Notes under the pieces: model-generated
Told to the model about the DNA's origin: nothing
Seen by the model: only the letters and a program-made list of their open reading frames with translations
The model's database searches: none
Assembly (NCBI GenBank): GCA_044228875.1
Contig: JBGAUA010000001.1
Span: 1-64,000 of the forward strand
Reading direction: 5' to 3'
DNA length: 64,000 bases
DNA from: Epilinea sp044228875
Lineage (GTDB): Bacteria > Chloroflexota > Anaerolineae > Epilineales > Epilineaceae
In this document: one piece after another, positions 1-8,238 of the stretch
Layout of the letters: each line of letters opens with the position of its first letter
Position numbering within the stretch: position 1 is the first letter of the stretch
Program-made: the position numbers and the translations under genes

Positions 1-546
1 TACATCCCGTTGCATGGCGTGGAGGTGATCCTGGCCGCGGCGGACCGCCTGCGCGACAACGCCGCGATCCGCTTCCAGCTGGTCGGCCGGGGCCAGACTC
101 TGGACGCCGCGCGGCGCATGGCCGCGCGGCTGCAGCTGCCGAACGTGGAGATCCACCCCCTGTGGTTGCCCCTGGAGCAGCTCTATCGGCGCTTCATCCT
201 GCCGGCCGACCTCTGCCTGGGCATCTTCGGCGACCGGCCCAAGGCGGCGCGGGTGGTGCCCTACAAGGTCTACGCCGCCTTGGCCGCCGGCCGACCTGTG
301 GTCAGCGCCGACAGCCCTGCGCTCCGAGAGCTGCTGCTGCCCGGGCGGGAGATCCACGCGGTGCCGCCCGATGATGCGGCCGCCCTGGCGGCGGCGGTCC
401 TGGGTCTGGCCGAGCATCCGGACCGCCGCCTCGCCTTGGCACGGGCCGGCCACGAGGCCTGGCGGCGGCGCTTCAACCCGGCGGTGCTGGGCGGGCGGCT
501 GTTGGACCTGCTGGCGGACGGCTTCGGCCGCGTCGAGAGCCGATGA
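1..546 (+). CDS. Glycosyltransferase family 4, C-terminal part (5' end outside window)
   Basis: The reading frame is open from the first base, so the N-terminal acceptor-binding half lies upstream of the window. The visible 181 residues form the nucleotide-sugar-binding Rossmann half of a GT-B enzyme. A stretch beginning ADLCLGIFGDRPKAARVVPYK leads into AALAAGRPVVSADSPALREL, the place where GT4 enzymes hold the donor sugar and the E-x7-E-like acidic residues. The C-terminal helix packs back as in other GT4 proteins. The stop codon overlaps the ATG of the next gene (ATGA), which implies translational coupling with the methyltransferase. The likely role is transfer of a sugar to a lipid-linked or polysaccharide acceptor in the cytoplasm; donor and acceptor cannot be told. 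Confidence 0.85.
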   Translation, partial: YIPLHGVEVILAAADRLRDNAAIRFQLVGRGQTLDAARRMAARLQLPNVEIHPLWLPLEQLYRRFILPADLCLGIFGDRPKAARVVPYKVYAALAAGRPVVSADSPALRELLLPGREIHAVPPDDAAALAAAVLGLAEHPDRRLALARAGHEAWRRRFNPAVLGGRLLDLLADGFGRVESR

Positions 547-1361
547 ACGCCACGGCCGTCGATGACCGACCCTACGTAGGCCCGCGCCATCGCTGGCGCA
601 CGGGCTGGCTGGCCGGGCTGCTGGCCGAAGCGCTGGCGGAGCGAACAGCGGCGGGCAGTCCCAATCAGGCCGAGGCACGGAACCTCCCGCAGCCCGTCCT
701 CCTGGACCTCGGCTGCGGTGATGGGACCGTTGCCCTGGATCTGGCGGCGCGCGGCTTCCCAGTGCTGGCCTGCGACCTGGACACGGGTCGGCTGCGGCGC
801 CTGGCGGCACGGTCGCGCGAACGCGGCCTGGCCTCGCGGGTCCACCTCTTTTGCGCCGATGCCCAGGCCCTGCCCCTGGCCGCAGGCTGCCTGGCCGGCG
901 CCGCCTGCGGCGAGGTGCTGGAGCATCTGGCGCAGGATCGCGACACCTTGGCCGCCTTGCGGGCATCGCTGACCCCGGAAGCGCCACTGGTCCTCAGCGT
1001 CCCGGCCGGTCCTCGCCGGCTGGGGCCGGTGGACCGGGCCATCGGCCACCATCGCCGCTACGACGAGGCAGGTCTACGGTCGCTCCTGGCCGGCGCAGGC
1101 TTCGACATCACCTTGCTCCGGCCCTGGGGCTTCCCCTTCGGCCGTCTCTACGACCGCTGGGTGCAAGAACCCATCCTGATGGACTCGGCTCCGGCGAGGC
1201 GCCGGCTCTGGGCCCGATTGGGCCGCGCCGCCGTGGTGGACCGCTTCTTCCGGTTGCTCTTCAACCTGGATCGACCGCTCAGCCGTCTGGCACCGGAATC
1301 CGGCAGCGGCTGGATGGCATCAGCCCGCAGCGGGCTTCAGCGGCCTTCGAGCAACGCGTAG
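543..1361 (+). CDS. Class I SAM-dependent methyltransferase
   Basis: A 272-residue protein with a Methyltransf_11-type core. Motif I, LLDLGCGDG, is at about residues 53-61. An acidic ribose-binding residue follows in VLACDLD (about 75-80), and the motif IV region reads CGEVLEHL at about 122-129. A later HHRRYDEAGLRSLLAGAGF segment is typical of methyltransferases that act on sugar or lipid intermediates. The start overlaps the stop of the upstream glycosyltransferase by four bases, so the two probably act in one glycan or lipid modification pathway. The 3' end overlaps the 3' end of the RsmE-like gene on the opposite strand by 25 bases. Substrate unknown. Confidence 0.85.
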   Translation: MNATAVDDRPYVGPRHRWRTGWLAGLLAEALAERTAAGSPNQAEARNLPQPVLLDLGCGDGTVALDLAARGFPVLACDLDTGRLRRLAARSRERGLASRVHLFCADAQALPLAAGCLAGAACGEVLEHLAQDRDTLAALRASLTPEAPLVLSVPAGPRRLGPVDRAIGHHRRYDEAGLRSLLAGAGFDITLLRPWGFPFGRLYDRWVQEPILMDSAPARRRLWARLGRAAVVDRFFRLLFNLDRPLSRLAPESGSGWMASARSGLQRPSSNA

Positions 1362-2074
1362 AGCCGCCTCAGGAGGGCGACGGCCGGCTGGATGGGGTCT
1401 CGCGAGATCTCAGGGGGGGCCACGCGCCGCAGGCCTTGGGCCTCCGCGCGCTGCAGCTCAGCCGGGGTGAATCCGCCGGGCGGGGGAAGGAAGCAGGCCA
1501 GACTGAAAGGCCGGTTGGCCAGCACGGCATCGATCGGCGCGCCGGCGGCATCGACGATCAAGCGGGCTCCGGCGCCATGCGCCTGGTCGAAGGCGGCGTC
1601 CAAGAGCATCGGCAGCTCAACCTGCGGGAGCTGGCCTCGCCCGGCGGCCTCAGCCGCGTCGCGGATGAGCAGCGGCCATTCCGCCTCGCCTTCCGGCCGA
1701 CCCGCTTCGTCCAGCCGCGGCAGCACCGATCCGTCGGAGATCACCGGCTGGAAGGCCACCACGCCCAGGCCGGTGGCCAGGCCCAGAAGTCGGCGAAAAT
1801 CCGACGGGTGGAGCATGGCCTGGTACACGGTCACCTTGCTGCGCCGCTCCGTCGCCAGGCGCCTCCCCGTCACGCGACCGTAGCAGAGACCAGGCCCGGC
1901 CTCCACCACGTCCACGTCCAGGGCCCAGCCCATGCCGTCCAGGGCGGTGAAGGCCATGCCCGAGCGCAACCCCTTCTGGAAGGCGCGCGCCGCCTCCTCT
2001 CCCTGCAGGGCGATCTGCTGACCGCGCACCGCGCCTTCGGAGACGAAGAGGTGGATCCGCGGCTCGTCGCTCAT
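1337..2074 (-). CDS. RsmE-like protein with a degenerate SPOUT active site
   Basis: At 245 residues the length matches 16S rRNA (uracil-1498-N3)-methyltransferase RsmE. The N-terminal PUA-like part is recognisable (RIHLFVSEGAV, then an FTALDGMGWAL strand), followed by a LATGLGVVAFQPVISDGSV segment that corresponds to the ELGV region. The SPOUT knot motifs have changed: the expected GPEGG reads LPPPGGFTP, and the final LGxRILRxETA block reads as RVAPPEISRDPIQPAV. RsmE uses these loops to bind S-adenosylmethionine, so enzymatic activity is doubtful. It lies 76 bases downstream of the epimerase gene on the same strand. The ATG is preceded by AGGG. It may be a repurposed or decaying rRNA methyltransferase. 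Confidence 0.6.
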   Translation of the reverse strand: MSDEPRIHLFVSEGAVRGQQIALQGEEAARAFQKGLRSGMAFTALDGMGWALDVDVVEAGPGLCYGRVTGRRLATERRSKVTVYQAMLHPSDFRRLLGLATGLGVVAFQPVISDGSVLPRLDEAGRPEGEAEWPLLIRDAAEAAGRGQLPQVELPMLLDAAFDQAHGAGARLIVDAAGAPIDAVLANRPFSLACFLPPPGGFTPAELQRAEAQGLRRVAPPEISRDPIQPAVALLRRLYALLEGR

Positions 2075-2150
2075 GCGAGCCCTGATCGCATCGCCGCGCG
2101 ATGGAGGGCTGTCGGTCGGTCAGCCGTGGCGCGACCAGCCGCGCAGCTGC

Positions 2151-3212
2151 TCAGGACAGCCACTTGACCAGCCGCAGGATGCCCATCTTGGCCCCCATCC
2201 GATGCGCCGGCAGATCCGCCGCGCGATCGGCGCCGGCGGCGAGGAAATGCCGATACGCTTCGCACAGCATCTCGTCGTTGGTCAAGGTGGGCCGCCAGCC
2301 CAGGTCGCGCTTGATGGCCGTGGTGTCGAACACGAAGGTGCCGCTGATCAGGCGCGAGTGGTAGGGGCCCAAAGGCGAGAGCCCGAGCCTGTGGAACAGC
2401 TGCAGCGCCGCGGTGGTCGGCGCTGCGGGGATGGGCACCAGGCGCGAGCGGGAGCCCGCCTCCCGGATGACCGCCCCATAGACCTCGGCCAAGGTCTTCA
2501 CCGCATCGCTTCCGACATGGTAGACATGGGAGCCAGGCGCCCGCGAGGCCAACAGACAGGCCTCGGCAAGGTCCGGGGCGTAGACGAACTGGTAGCGGTT
2601 CCCGCCCCGGCCCACCAGGTAGACCCGGCGATGTTCCTGGATGAACTCGAAGAGGATGGCCAGCAGGCCCAGTCGCCCCGCGGAGACGATCGTAGGGCAG
2701 CGGATGGCGTCGAATTCCAGACGCCCGGCATAGCCGGCCAGCACCCTTTCGGCTTCCAGCTTGGAGCGGCCATAGGCTTCGACCGGGCAGGTGGGCTCGG
2801 TCTCGGCCACCGGATGGTCGTAGGAGCGACCGTAGACGCAGATGGTGGAGGTGTACACGATCTTGCGCACGCCATGGGCCACGCAGAGGTCCGCCAGATT
2901 CCGCGTGCCCGCCACGTTGCTGTCCCAGAGGTCCTGGGGATCCGGTCGTTCATGGAGCATCAGGGCAGCGCAGTGGAAGACGGCACCGAAGGGGCCGTGC
3001 TCGGCGAAGACGCGCGCGAGCGCCAGGGGATCGCGCAGATCCCCCCGCACATAGGTCACCCGCGGGTCCGGCTCGGGATCGTCCAGTCGGTCGAAGGACA
3101 GGACGGCCACGCCGCGGTCCGCGAGATGCCGGGCCAGGACGCCGCCGAAGTAGCCGGCGCCGCCGGTGACCAGGGCGCGTTCGGCCAGAGGTGCCAAGGG
3201 AAGGGGGCTCAT
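2151..3212 (-). CDS. NAD-dependent epimerase/dehydratase (extended SDR)
   Basis: A 353-residue extended short-chain dehydrogenase/reductase. The NAD-binding loop TGGAGYFGG is at residues 16-24. The catalytic serine lies in TSTICVYG and the YxxxK pair in YGRSKLEAE. An acidic residue after the second strand (SFDRLDD) favours NAD over NADP. The family interconverts nucleotide sugars or oxidises sterol-like 3-beta-hydroxy groups; the distance between motifs fits a nucleotide-sugar enzyme. I chose the ATG just before the first beta strand, with an AGGA box about ten bases upstream, and discarded 108 upstream codons that lie in the divergent promoter region. It is transcribed away from the GT39-like gene. 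Confidence 0.85.
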   Translation of the reverse strand: MSPLPLAPLAERALVTGGAGYFGGVLARHLADRGVAVLSFDRLDDPEPDPRVTYVRGDLRDPLALARVFAEHGPFGAVFHCAALMLHERPDPQDLWDSNVAGTRNLADLCVAHGVRKIVYTSTICVYGRSYDHPVAETEPTCPVEAYGRSKLEAERVLAGYAGRLEFDAIRCPTIVSAGRLGLLAILFEFIQEHRRVYLVGRGGNRYQFVYAPDLAEACLLASRAPGSHVYHVGSDAVKTLAEVYGAVIREAGSRSRLVPIPAAPTTAALQLFHRLGLSPLGPYHSRLISGTFVFDTTAIKRDLGWRPTLTNDEMLCEAYRHFLAAGADRAADLPAHRMGAKMGILRLVKWLS

Positions 3213-3326
3213 GGATGTTCCTGGGAAGGGTGGATGACGGCGAATGATAGCGTGGCGCGTGGCCGACACGCTCGCGGGCCATGGAACAGCCCTGGGACGG
3301 GCATGGCGTACAATGGAGGGCCGACC

Positions 3327-5519
3327 ATGATCCAGCATGCCCACCGCCCGCCGCCCCAGCGCCGCAGCCCCATGGACCTGCTGGCGCTGCCGCTGTTGGC
3401 GCTGGCGCTGGCGCTGCGCCTGTTTGCCCTGGACGTCTTCATCGCTTCCGACGAACTGCGCTGGACCTGCCGCAGCTTGAACTTCGGCGCGGCGCTGGCC
3501 GAAGGCCGCTTCGCCGAGACCTTCCAGGTGGGCCATCCGGGCGTCATCACCATGTGGCTGGGCACCGCCGCCGGAAAGGTGACCGCCGTGGGCCGCCTGC
3601 CGGAGCTCTGCCGGGCGACCGAGGGTGGCACGGACTTCGACGCGATGGACGACCGCGGCCAGGAGGGGCGCATGCGCGGCTTCGCCGCCCCGCTCTTCGG
3701 CCTGCGCCGCGGCATGGCTTGGGGGACGACCCTGCTGCTGGGGCTGGTCTTTCTATTGCTTCGGCGCGGACTGGTCTGGTCGCCGGCAGCCGCTCTGGGG
3801 GCCCTGGCCCTCCTGTCCACCGACCCTTTCCTGCTGGCCCACAGCCGCGTGCTGCATGTAGACGCGCCGGTGTCGCTGCTCAGCCTGGCGGCGACGATCG
3901 CCCTGGGAGCCGCCCTGCGGCGGGGTGCGCCGGACACGCCGGAGGCTCCAGACGCCTTCGGCTGGCTGATCGGCGCCGGGATCCTGGCCGGTCTTGCCGC
4001 CCTGGCAAAGTCCTCGGCGCTGGTCCTCGGCCCCTTCGCCTGCGCCGCCCTGCTCCTGTCCGCCTGGCGGCGCGGCCAGCGGTCCATGGCGCAGCTGCTG
4101 CGGCCGGCCCTGGCCTGGTCCGTGGCCGCCGCGCTCGGCTACGCGGCCTTCTGGCCGGCCATGTGGGTGGACCCGGTCGGCACGCTCTTCCGGCGCTGCG
4201 GCGATGCGTCCGCAGATGCCGGCTGCGCCGCGGGCGTCCTGGCCAAGGCGGCGGAAGAAGGCGGCACGCCGCACCAGAGCGGCAATTTCTTCGTCGGACG
4301 TCCCACCGCGGACCCCGGCCCCGCCTTCTACCCGGTGGCGCTGCTCTACCGGATGGCGCCGCTGGTCATGCTGACCCTGTTGGGTGGTCTGGTGTCGGCG
4401 GCGCGTTCGGGCCGGCGCCGCGAACCCCAGCCGCCAGCGTCTCGTACCGCTGGGGGACGAGACGAGGCACCAGAAGGCGCACGCTGGAGCCTGCCCGGCA
4501 GCCGCCTGCTGGCGCTGTGGGCGCTCTCCTTCATCCTGGTTCTCGGCCTGGGACCCAAGAAATTCGACCGCTACGCCCTGCCGTCGGCGGTGGTGCTGGT
4601 GACCCTGGCCGGCGGTGCCGTCGGTGCCTGGCTCGATGGCCTGGGGCGAAGGGCCAGGGGAGGACGGCTCGGATCGCCCGAGGCCATGGTGCGGCAAACG
4701 GAACCGGGGCAGGGGAGCAACGCCAGGTGGTCCGCGATCACCGCTGCCCTCACGGTCACGGCCCTGGTCCTCCTGCAGCTCCTGGGCCTGCGCGCTAGCG
4801 GACCGGACAGCCTGCGCTACCCCTTGATGGCCTACAACCCTCTCCTGGGCGGCGCTCGGGGGGCGGCGCGCGTGCTGCTGGTAGGCTGGGGCGAGGGCTA
4901 TGATCTGGCCGCGGGCTGGTTGAACCGGCAGCCCGACGCCGGCGAGGCCGTCGCGGCGGTGCGCGGGCTGTCCAACTTCGCGCCGCTCTACATCGGGGGC
5001 ACCCGCTCCATCGCCGGCTACGAACCGGGACGCACGGACCATGTCGTCTTCTACCGCAGCGAGGTCCAGCGCCGGCATCCGGAAAGCGCGCCGCTCCTGG
5101 CCATGCTGCAGGACCCGCCTGACGCCCGGCCCCTGTTCATCGGCCGCATCAACGGCCTGCCCATGGTCTGGGTGCACGACAACCCTACCCTGGCGGCCCT
5201 GACGGCGGCGGTAGAGACCTTGGCCGGCCCTAGCGACCTGCTGCTGGCCGGCGGTGAAACGGTGTTCGCCCGCCATTACGCGGGCAGGCGGCCCCTGGCC
5301 CGCTACTGGGGCCACCAGGCGGAGGGGGACCTCGCCCGGGATCTGCCGGCCGCCCTGCCGGAAGGCTGGCGGAAGGCCTGGGTGATCCGCTATCCCGGCA
5401 ACGACCCTGAAGCGATCCTGCACGCCCTCGACCGGTTTGCCCGGCGGGGCGAAACGCATACCATCCCCTTCTCCGACGGCAGTCGCGTCGAGGTGACAGC
5501 CTTCGACCGCAACCCCTGA
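3327..5519 (+). CDS. GT39/ArnT-like polytopic glycosyltransferase
   Basis: A 730-residue membrane protein with about ten hydrophobic segments in its first two-thirds and a soluble C-terminal part of about 220 residues. Early in the protein an SDELRW acidic pair follows the first membrane segment, and GHPGVITMWLG comes next; this is the first-loop acidic motif of GT-C enzymes that take sugars from polyprenyl-phosphate carriers. A second loop contains YPVALLYRMAPLVM. The ATG is preceded by GGAGGG six bases away. A TACAAT hexamer at 3309-3314 could be its -10 box and would leave almost no leader. It heads a plus-strand run with the flippase-like protein next. Acceptor (protein or lipid) unknown. 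Confidence 0.8.
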   Translation: MIQHAHRPPPQRRSPMDLLALPLLALALALRLFALDVFIASDELRWTCRSLNFGAALAEGRFAETFQVGHPGVITMWLGTAAGKVTAVGRLPELCRATEGGTDFDAMDDRGQEGRMRGFAAPLFGLRRGMAWGTTLLLGLVFLLLRRGLVWSPAAALGALALLSTDPFLLAHSRVLHVDAPVSLLSLAATIALGAALRRGAPDTPEAPDAFGWLIGAGILAGLAALAKSSALVLGPFACAALLLSAWRRGQRSMAQLLRPALAWSVAAALGYAAFWPAMWVDPVGTLFRRCGDASADAGCAAGVLAKAAEEGGTPHQSGNFFVGRPTADPGPAFYPVALLYRMAPLVMLTLLGGLVSAARSGRRREPQPPASRTAGGRDEAPEGARWSLPGSRLLALWALSFILVLGLGPKKFDRYALPSAVVLVTLAGGAVGAWLDGLGRRARGGRLGSPEAMVRQTEPGQGSNARWSAITAALTVTALVLLQLLGLRASGPDSLRYPLMAYNPLLGGARGAARVLLVGWGEGYDLAAGWLNRQPDAGEAVAAVRGLSNFAPLYIGGTRSIAGYEPGRTDHVVFYRSEVQRRHPESAPLLAMLQDPPDARPLFIGRINGLPMVWVHDNPTLAALTAAVETLAGPSDLLLAGGETVFARHYAGRRPLARYWGHQAEGDLARDLPAALPEGWRKAWVIRYPGNDPEAILHALDRFARRGETHTIPFSDGSRVEVTAFDRNP

Positions 5520-5546
5520 TCGGCCGCAACCTCCGAGGTTTGGCGC

Positions 5547-6554
5547 TTGAAATCGTCCCGCCGGTCGGCTTTCCTCCGCCTGGGCATCAGCGTAGGGCTC
5601 CTCGTTCTCCTCTTCCGCTTCGCGGTGGACCCGAAGGTTGTGGCCGGTCGTCTGGCCACTGCCGTCGCCACCCGGCCGCGGGCCTTGGGTCTGGCCGTGC
5701 TCCTGTACTGCGTGCTGGGCACCCTTGTGCGGGGTCGCCGCTGGCAGGCCCTGGTCAGCGGCCTCGGGCATCCCTTCTCGGCGTGGCGGGCCACAGAGCT
5801 GTTCCTGGTGGGGACCTTCTTCAACCAGTTCCTGCCCACGGGCATCGGCGGCGATCTGGTACGGGCCCTGGCCGCCGCCCGCGACGGCTTGGGCAAGACC
5901 CGCGCCTTCAGCTCCGTCCTGGTGGACCGTGCACTGGGCCTGCTGCCCATGCTGGCCATCGGCCTCTTCGCCCTGCCGTCGGCCTGGGACCACATCGAAC
6001 CACGCCTGCGCCTGCCCATGCTCCTGATCGGCTCGGCCGGCCTGGCCGGCCTGCTGTCCCTCTTGTGGATCGACCGCGCCGCGGCGCGGCTCCGGCGCCT
6101 TCTGCCCCGGCTGCTTCCCAGCTCGCTCCATGGCCCCCTGGATCGCCTCATCGCGTCCGTCACGGAGTATGACCGGGCCTCGCTGGCCCGCGCCCTGGCT
6201 TGGGGCACCGTGTTCGCCGGCCTGCTCATCGGCACCAATGCGGCCTTGGGACGGGCCGTGGGCATCGACCGGCCGGGGCTCCTGCACTGGGCCATCGTGG
6301 TGCCCTTGGTGGCCATGAGCACCATCATGCCCTCCATCGGCGGCTGGGGAGTGCGCGAAGCACTGTACGCCAGCTTGCTGGCGAGCCAGTCGGAGGCGGC
6401 CGTGGCGCTGTCCGTGCTCTTCGGCCTCCTCAACGTCCTGCTCGCCGCGGTAGGCGGGGTTCTCACCGTCATGGGCGAGAGCGTAGGCCTGCCCAGCCTG
6501 GACCGGCTGCGGGCGGATGGGCGCGCCGAGTCCGATGTCGGACCGGAAACGTGA
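5547..6554 (+). CDS. Flippase-like UPF0104/LPG-synthase-TM membrane protein
   Basis: A 335-residue integral membrane protein of the lysylphosphatidylglycerol-synthase TM (YbhN/UPF0104) family. Family signatures visible are ATELFLVGTFFNQFLPTGIGG and GLGKTRAFSSVLVDRALGL, then a late PSIGGWGVREALY block. About eight hydrophobic segments are evident. Related proteins span the membrane next to glycosyltransferases and may move lipid-linked sugars, although transport has been shown for few of them. The start is a TTG with GAGG nine bases upstream, 27 bases after the GT39-like gene, so the two are probably cotranscribed. Confidence 0.8.
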   Translation: MKSSRRSAFLRLGISVGLLVLLFRFAVDPKVVAGRLATAVATRPRALGLAVLLYCVLGTLVRGRRWQALVSGLGHPFSAWRATELFLVGTFFNQFLPTGIGGDLVRALAAARDGLGKTRAFSSVLVDRALGLLPMLAIGLFALPSAWDHIEPRLRLPMLLIGSAGLAGLLSLLWIDRAAARLRRLLPRLLPSSLHGPLDRLIASVTEYDRASLARALAWGTVFAGLLIGTNAALGRAVGIDRPGLLHWAIVVPLVAMSTIMPSIGGWGVREALYASLLASQSEAAVALSVLFGLLNVLLAAVGGVLTVMGESVGLPSLDRLRADGRAESDVGPET

Positions 6555-6656
6555 CCCGGTTCCCCGCCGCGGCCCGGACAGCATTCCGCCGATCGGCCTT
6601 CGACCGCTGAAGCGCGGAAGGTGCCGACAGCCCCAACCCACGACGAGGTGGATCCG

Positions 6657-7472
6657 ATGCAAAGCAAGCTCGCCGACAACCCGCGTCTGCCGCGTTTCGC
6701 CGCCGGCTCCCTGGTCGCCGTCTGCATCGGCGTGGTGCTGGGCATCGCCTTGCTGGCACCGGCCGTGGGCATCCCTCTGTGGCCCTGGGACATCAAGCCC
6801 TTCAACGCCCGCTTCATCGGCGTGTTCTACCTGTCCGGCTGGCTGGGCGCCCTGTATGCGGCGCTCCACGGGCGGATCAGCCCCGCCCGCGGCTTCTTCA
6901 GGGAGGCGGCGGTCTTCACCGGTGTGGCCACCCTGGCCAGCGTCATCCACCGCGACAGCTTCCTGGCGGAGCGCCCCGTGGCCGTCGCCATCTGGTGGAT
7001 CACCTATATCGGTTTCTGCGCGGCCCTGACCCTGAGCGCGCTCATGGTCGGCACCGCGGCAGGACCCGGCCTGCCGCCCGCTCCCGGGAGGCGGCGTCTG
7101 AGGGACCTCTACGCCGTCGGCACCACCGCCTATGGCCTGGCTCTCTTCGTGGCCCCGGCCGCGGCCACCGCCTTCTGGCCCTGGCCGGTAGATGCCTTTC
7201 ACGCTCGTGTGTACAGCGGCATCTTCTTCGCCGGCACGGCCGTCCTCCTGGGGCTCCGGGAGCGGGCTTCCGCCGCCGACCTCACCTTGGCGGGCCTGCT
7301 GCAATGTGTCCTGGGCCTGGGCGCAATCTGGGGCACCTGGAGCATCGACCTTGCAGCGCGGCGCGTGGCATGGACCGCCCCAGGAACCTGGCTCTGGCTG
7401 CTGCTCTTCGGCGGCATGGCCTTGGCCGGCCTGGGGATGCTGGCCGAGGCTCGGCGCCAACGCCACGACTGA
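6657..7472 (+). CDS. Polytopic membrane protein of unknown function
   Basis: A protein of 271 residues, almost entirely hydrophobic, with about eight transmembrane segments and short charged loops (for example PGRRRLRDLY near the middle). I recognise no catalytic motif. Tryptophan- and proline-containing loops (IPLWPWDIKPF and FWPWPVDAFHA) occur at equivalent places in each half, suggesting two homologous four-helix halves. I chose the ATG preceded by GAGGTG with a six-base spacer over an in-frame GTG 36 bases upstream. It is the last gene of a plus-strand run and faces the HU gene across a hairpin at 7602-7625. Confidence 0.7.
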   Translation: MQSKLADNPRLPRFAAGSLVAVCIGVVLGIALLAPAVGIPLWPWDIKPFNARFIGVFYLSGWLGALYAALHGRISPARGFFREAAVFTGVATLASVIHRDSFLAERPVAVAIWWITYIGFCAALTLSALMVGTAAGPGLPPAPGRRRLRDLYAVGTTAYGLALFVAPAAATAFWPWPVDAFHARVYSGIFFAGTAVLLGLRERASAADLTLAGLLQCVLGLGAIWGTWSIDLAARRVAWTAPGTWLWLLLFGGMALAGLGMLAEARRQRHD

Positions 7473-7601
7473 CGGCAGGGGCCGGGGGCCGGTAGCCCGT
7501 TCTCAGGCTCCAATTCGGAAGCGGGACGGGGGATCGGGCCGAACGCCCAAGCGTCAGATCGGCTCGCGGGCGGTCGATGCCGGCGTTCGGGGGAACGAGA
7601 A

Positions 7602-7625
7602 GAGGAGCGGCCTGAGCCGCTCCTC
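7602..7625 (-). terminator. Rho-independent-like hairpin after the HU gene
   Basis: A perfect 10-bp stem (GAGGAGCGGC with its complement) and a 4-base loop. Read on the minus strand it is followed by TTCTCGTT, a weak U-rich run. It lies about 70 bases after the HU stop and may also stop plus-strand transcripts from the membrane-protein gene. Confidence 0.65.
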
Positions 7626-7695
7626 CATGGTGCCTTGCACTTCAGCGCAGCTGCCTAAGGGCGCATGCGTTGTCCGGCCATCCGTGCCGCTCGGC

Positions 7696-7989
7696 TCAGA
7701 CGAAGACGCGATCCTTGAGTCCCTTGCCGGCACGGAAGGTGGGCACCTTGCGCGCCGCGATGGTGATGGTCGCACCGGTCTTCGGGTTGCGACCCTCGCG
7801 CGCCGCGCGCTTGGAGGTGTCAAAGGTGCCGAAGCCGGGGATGGTCACGGAATGACCCGCGTCCAACTCCACGGCGATGATGCCCTCGCCCGGGTCAGTC
7901 GAAAAGATGCAGTTGACCGCATCGGAGGCCTGCGACTTGGTGAGGCCGGTCTTCTTAGCCAGCTTGTCGATCATCTCGGTCTTGTTCAT
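7696..7989 (-). CDS. hup: HU-family DNA-binding protein
   Basis: A 97-residue histone-like protein. The N-terminal helices (MNKTEMIDKLAKKTGLTKSQ) dimerise. VTIPGFGTFDTSKRAAREGR is the conserved strand and arm base, followed by NPKTG at the proline-containing arm tip that intercalates into DNA, and FRAGKGLKDRV at the C-terminus. It bends and compacts DNA in the nucleoid. The arm and saddle residues are intact. A GGAGG box lies upstream of the ATG and a strong promoter about 70 bases further up. It is a single-gene unit, closed by a hairpin. Confidence 0.95.
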   Translation of the reverse strand: MNKTEMIDKLAKKTGLTKSQASDAVNCIFSTDPGEGIIAVELDAGHSVTIPGFGTFDTSKRAAREGRNPKTGATITIAARKVPTFRAGKGLKDRVFV

Positions 7990-8056
7990 CGGGATGGTTT
8001 CCTCCTGAAACCCAACGCCAGGTTCGAAGCGCGCAAAGCGCGGTGACTTACCGGAT

Positions 8057-8085
8057 ATTGTAGTGTTTTCGGGCTTTCCTGTCCA
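8057..8085 (-). promoter_or_regulatory. Sigma-70-type promoter of the HU gene
   Basis: On the minus strand, TGGACA, 17 bases, then TACAAT. The predicted transcript has a leader of about 60 bases before the ATG. This is one of the closest consensus matches in the window, fitting a highly expressed gene. Confidence 0.65.
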
Positions 8086-8181
8086 CCCCTAGTAGACGGG
8101 TGGGGATCGGGCATCGAACGTAGCCCCCGCCGAAGGACGCTGGAGTCGACGAGCCCGGTCGCCGAAAAGGGCGGATGAAGA

Positions 8182-8209
8182 GGGGCCGGAGACCTTCGCC
8201 TCCGGCCCC
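8182..8209 (-). terminator. Hairpin after the LysM-glycoside hydrolase gene
   Basis: A perfect 10-bp stem (GGGGCCGGAG with its complement) and an 8-base loop. On the minus strand it is followed by TCTTCATCC. It begins 30 bases after the hydrolase stop codon. Confidence 0.65.
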
Positions 8210-8238
8210 CTTGGTCGGCGGGCTATCCCGTGCTGCCC

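Noticed and set aside
2073..3326. A 418-codon extension upstream of the GT39-like start
   Set aside because: The extension is antisense to the epimerase, and the start at 3327 has a strong ribosome-binding site.
3753..7466. A 1,237-codon open frame on the minus strand
   Set aside because: It is antisense to three well-supported plus-strand membrane-protein genes, its translation is Gly/Gln/Arg-rich with no motif, and it has no ribosome-binding site. Long antisense frames are expected at this GC content.
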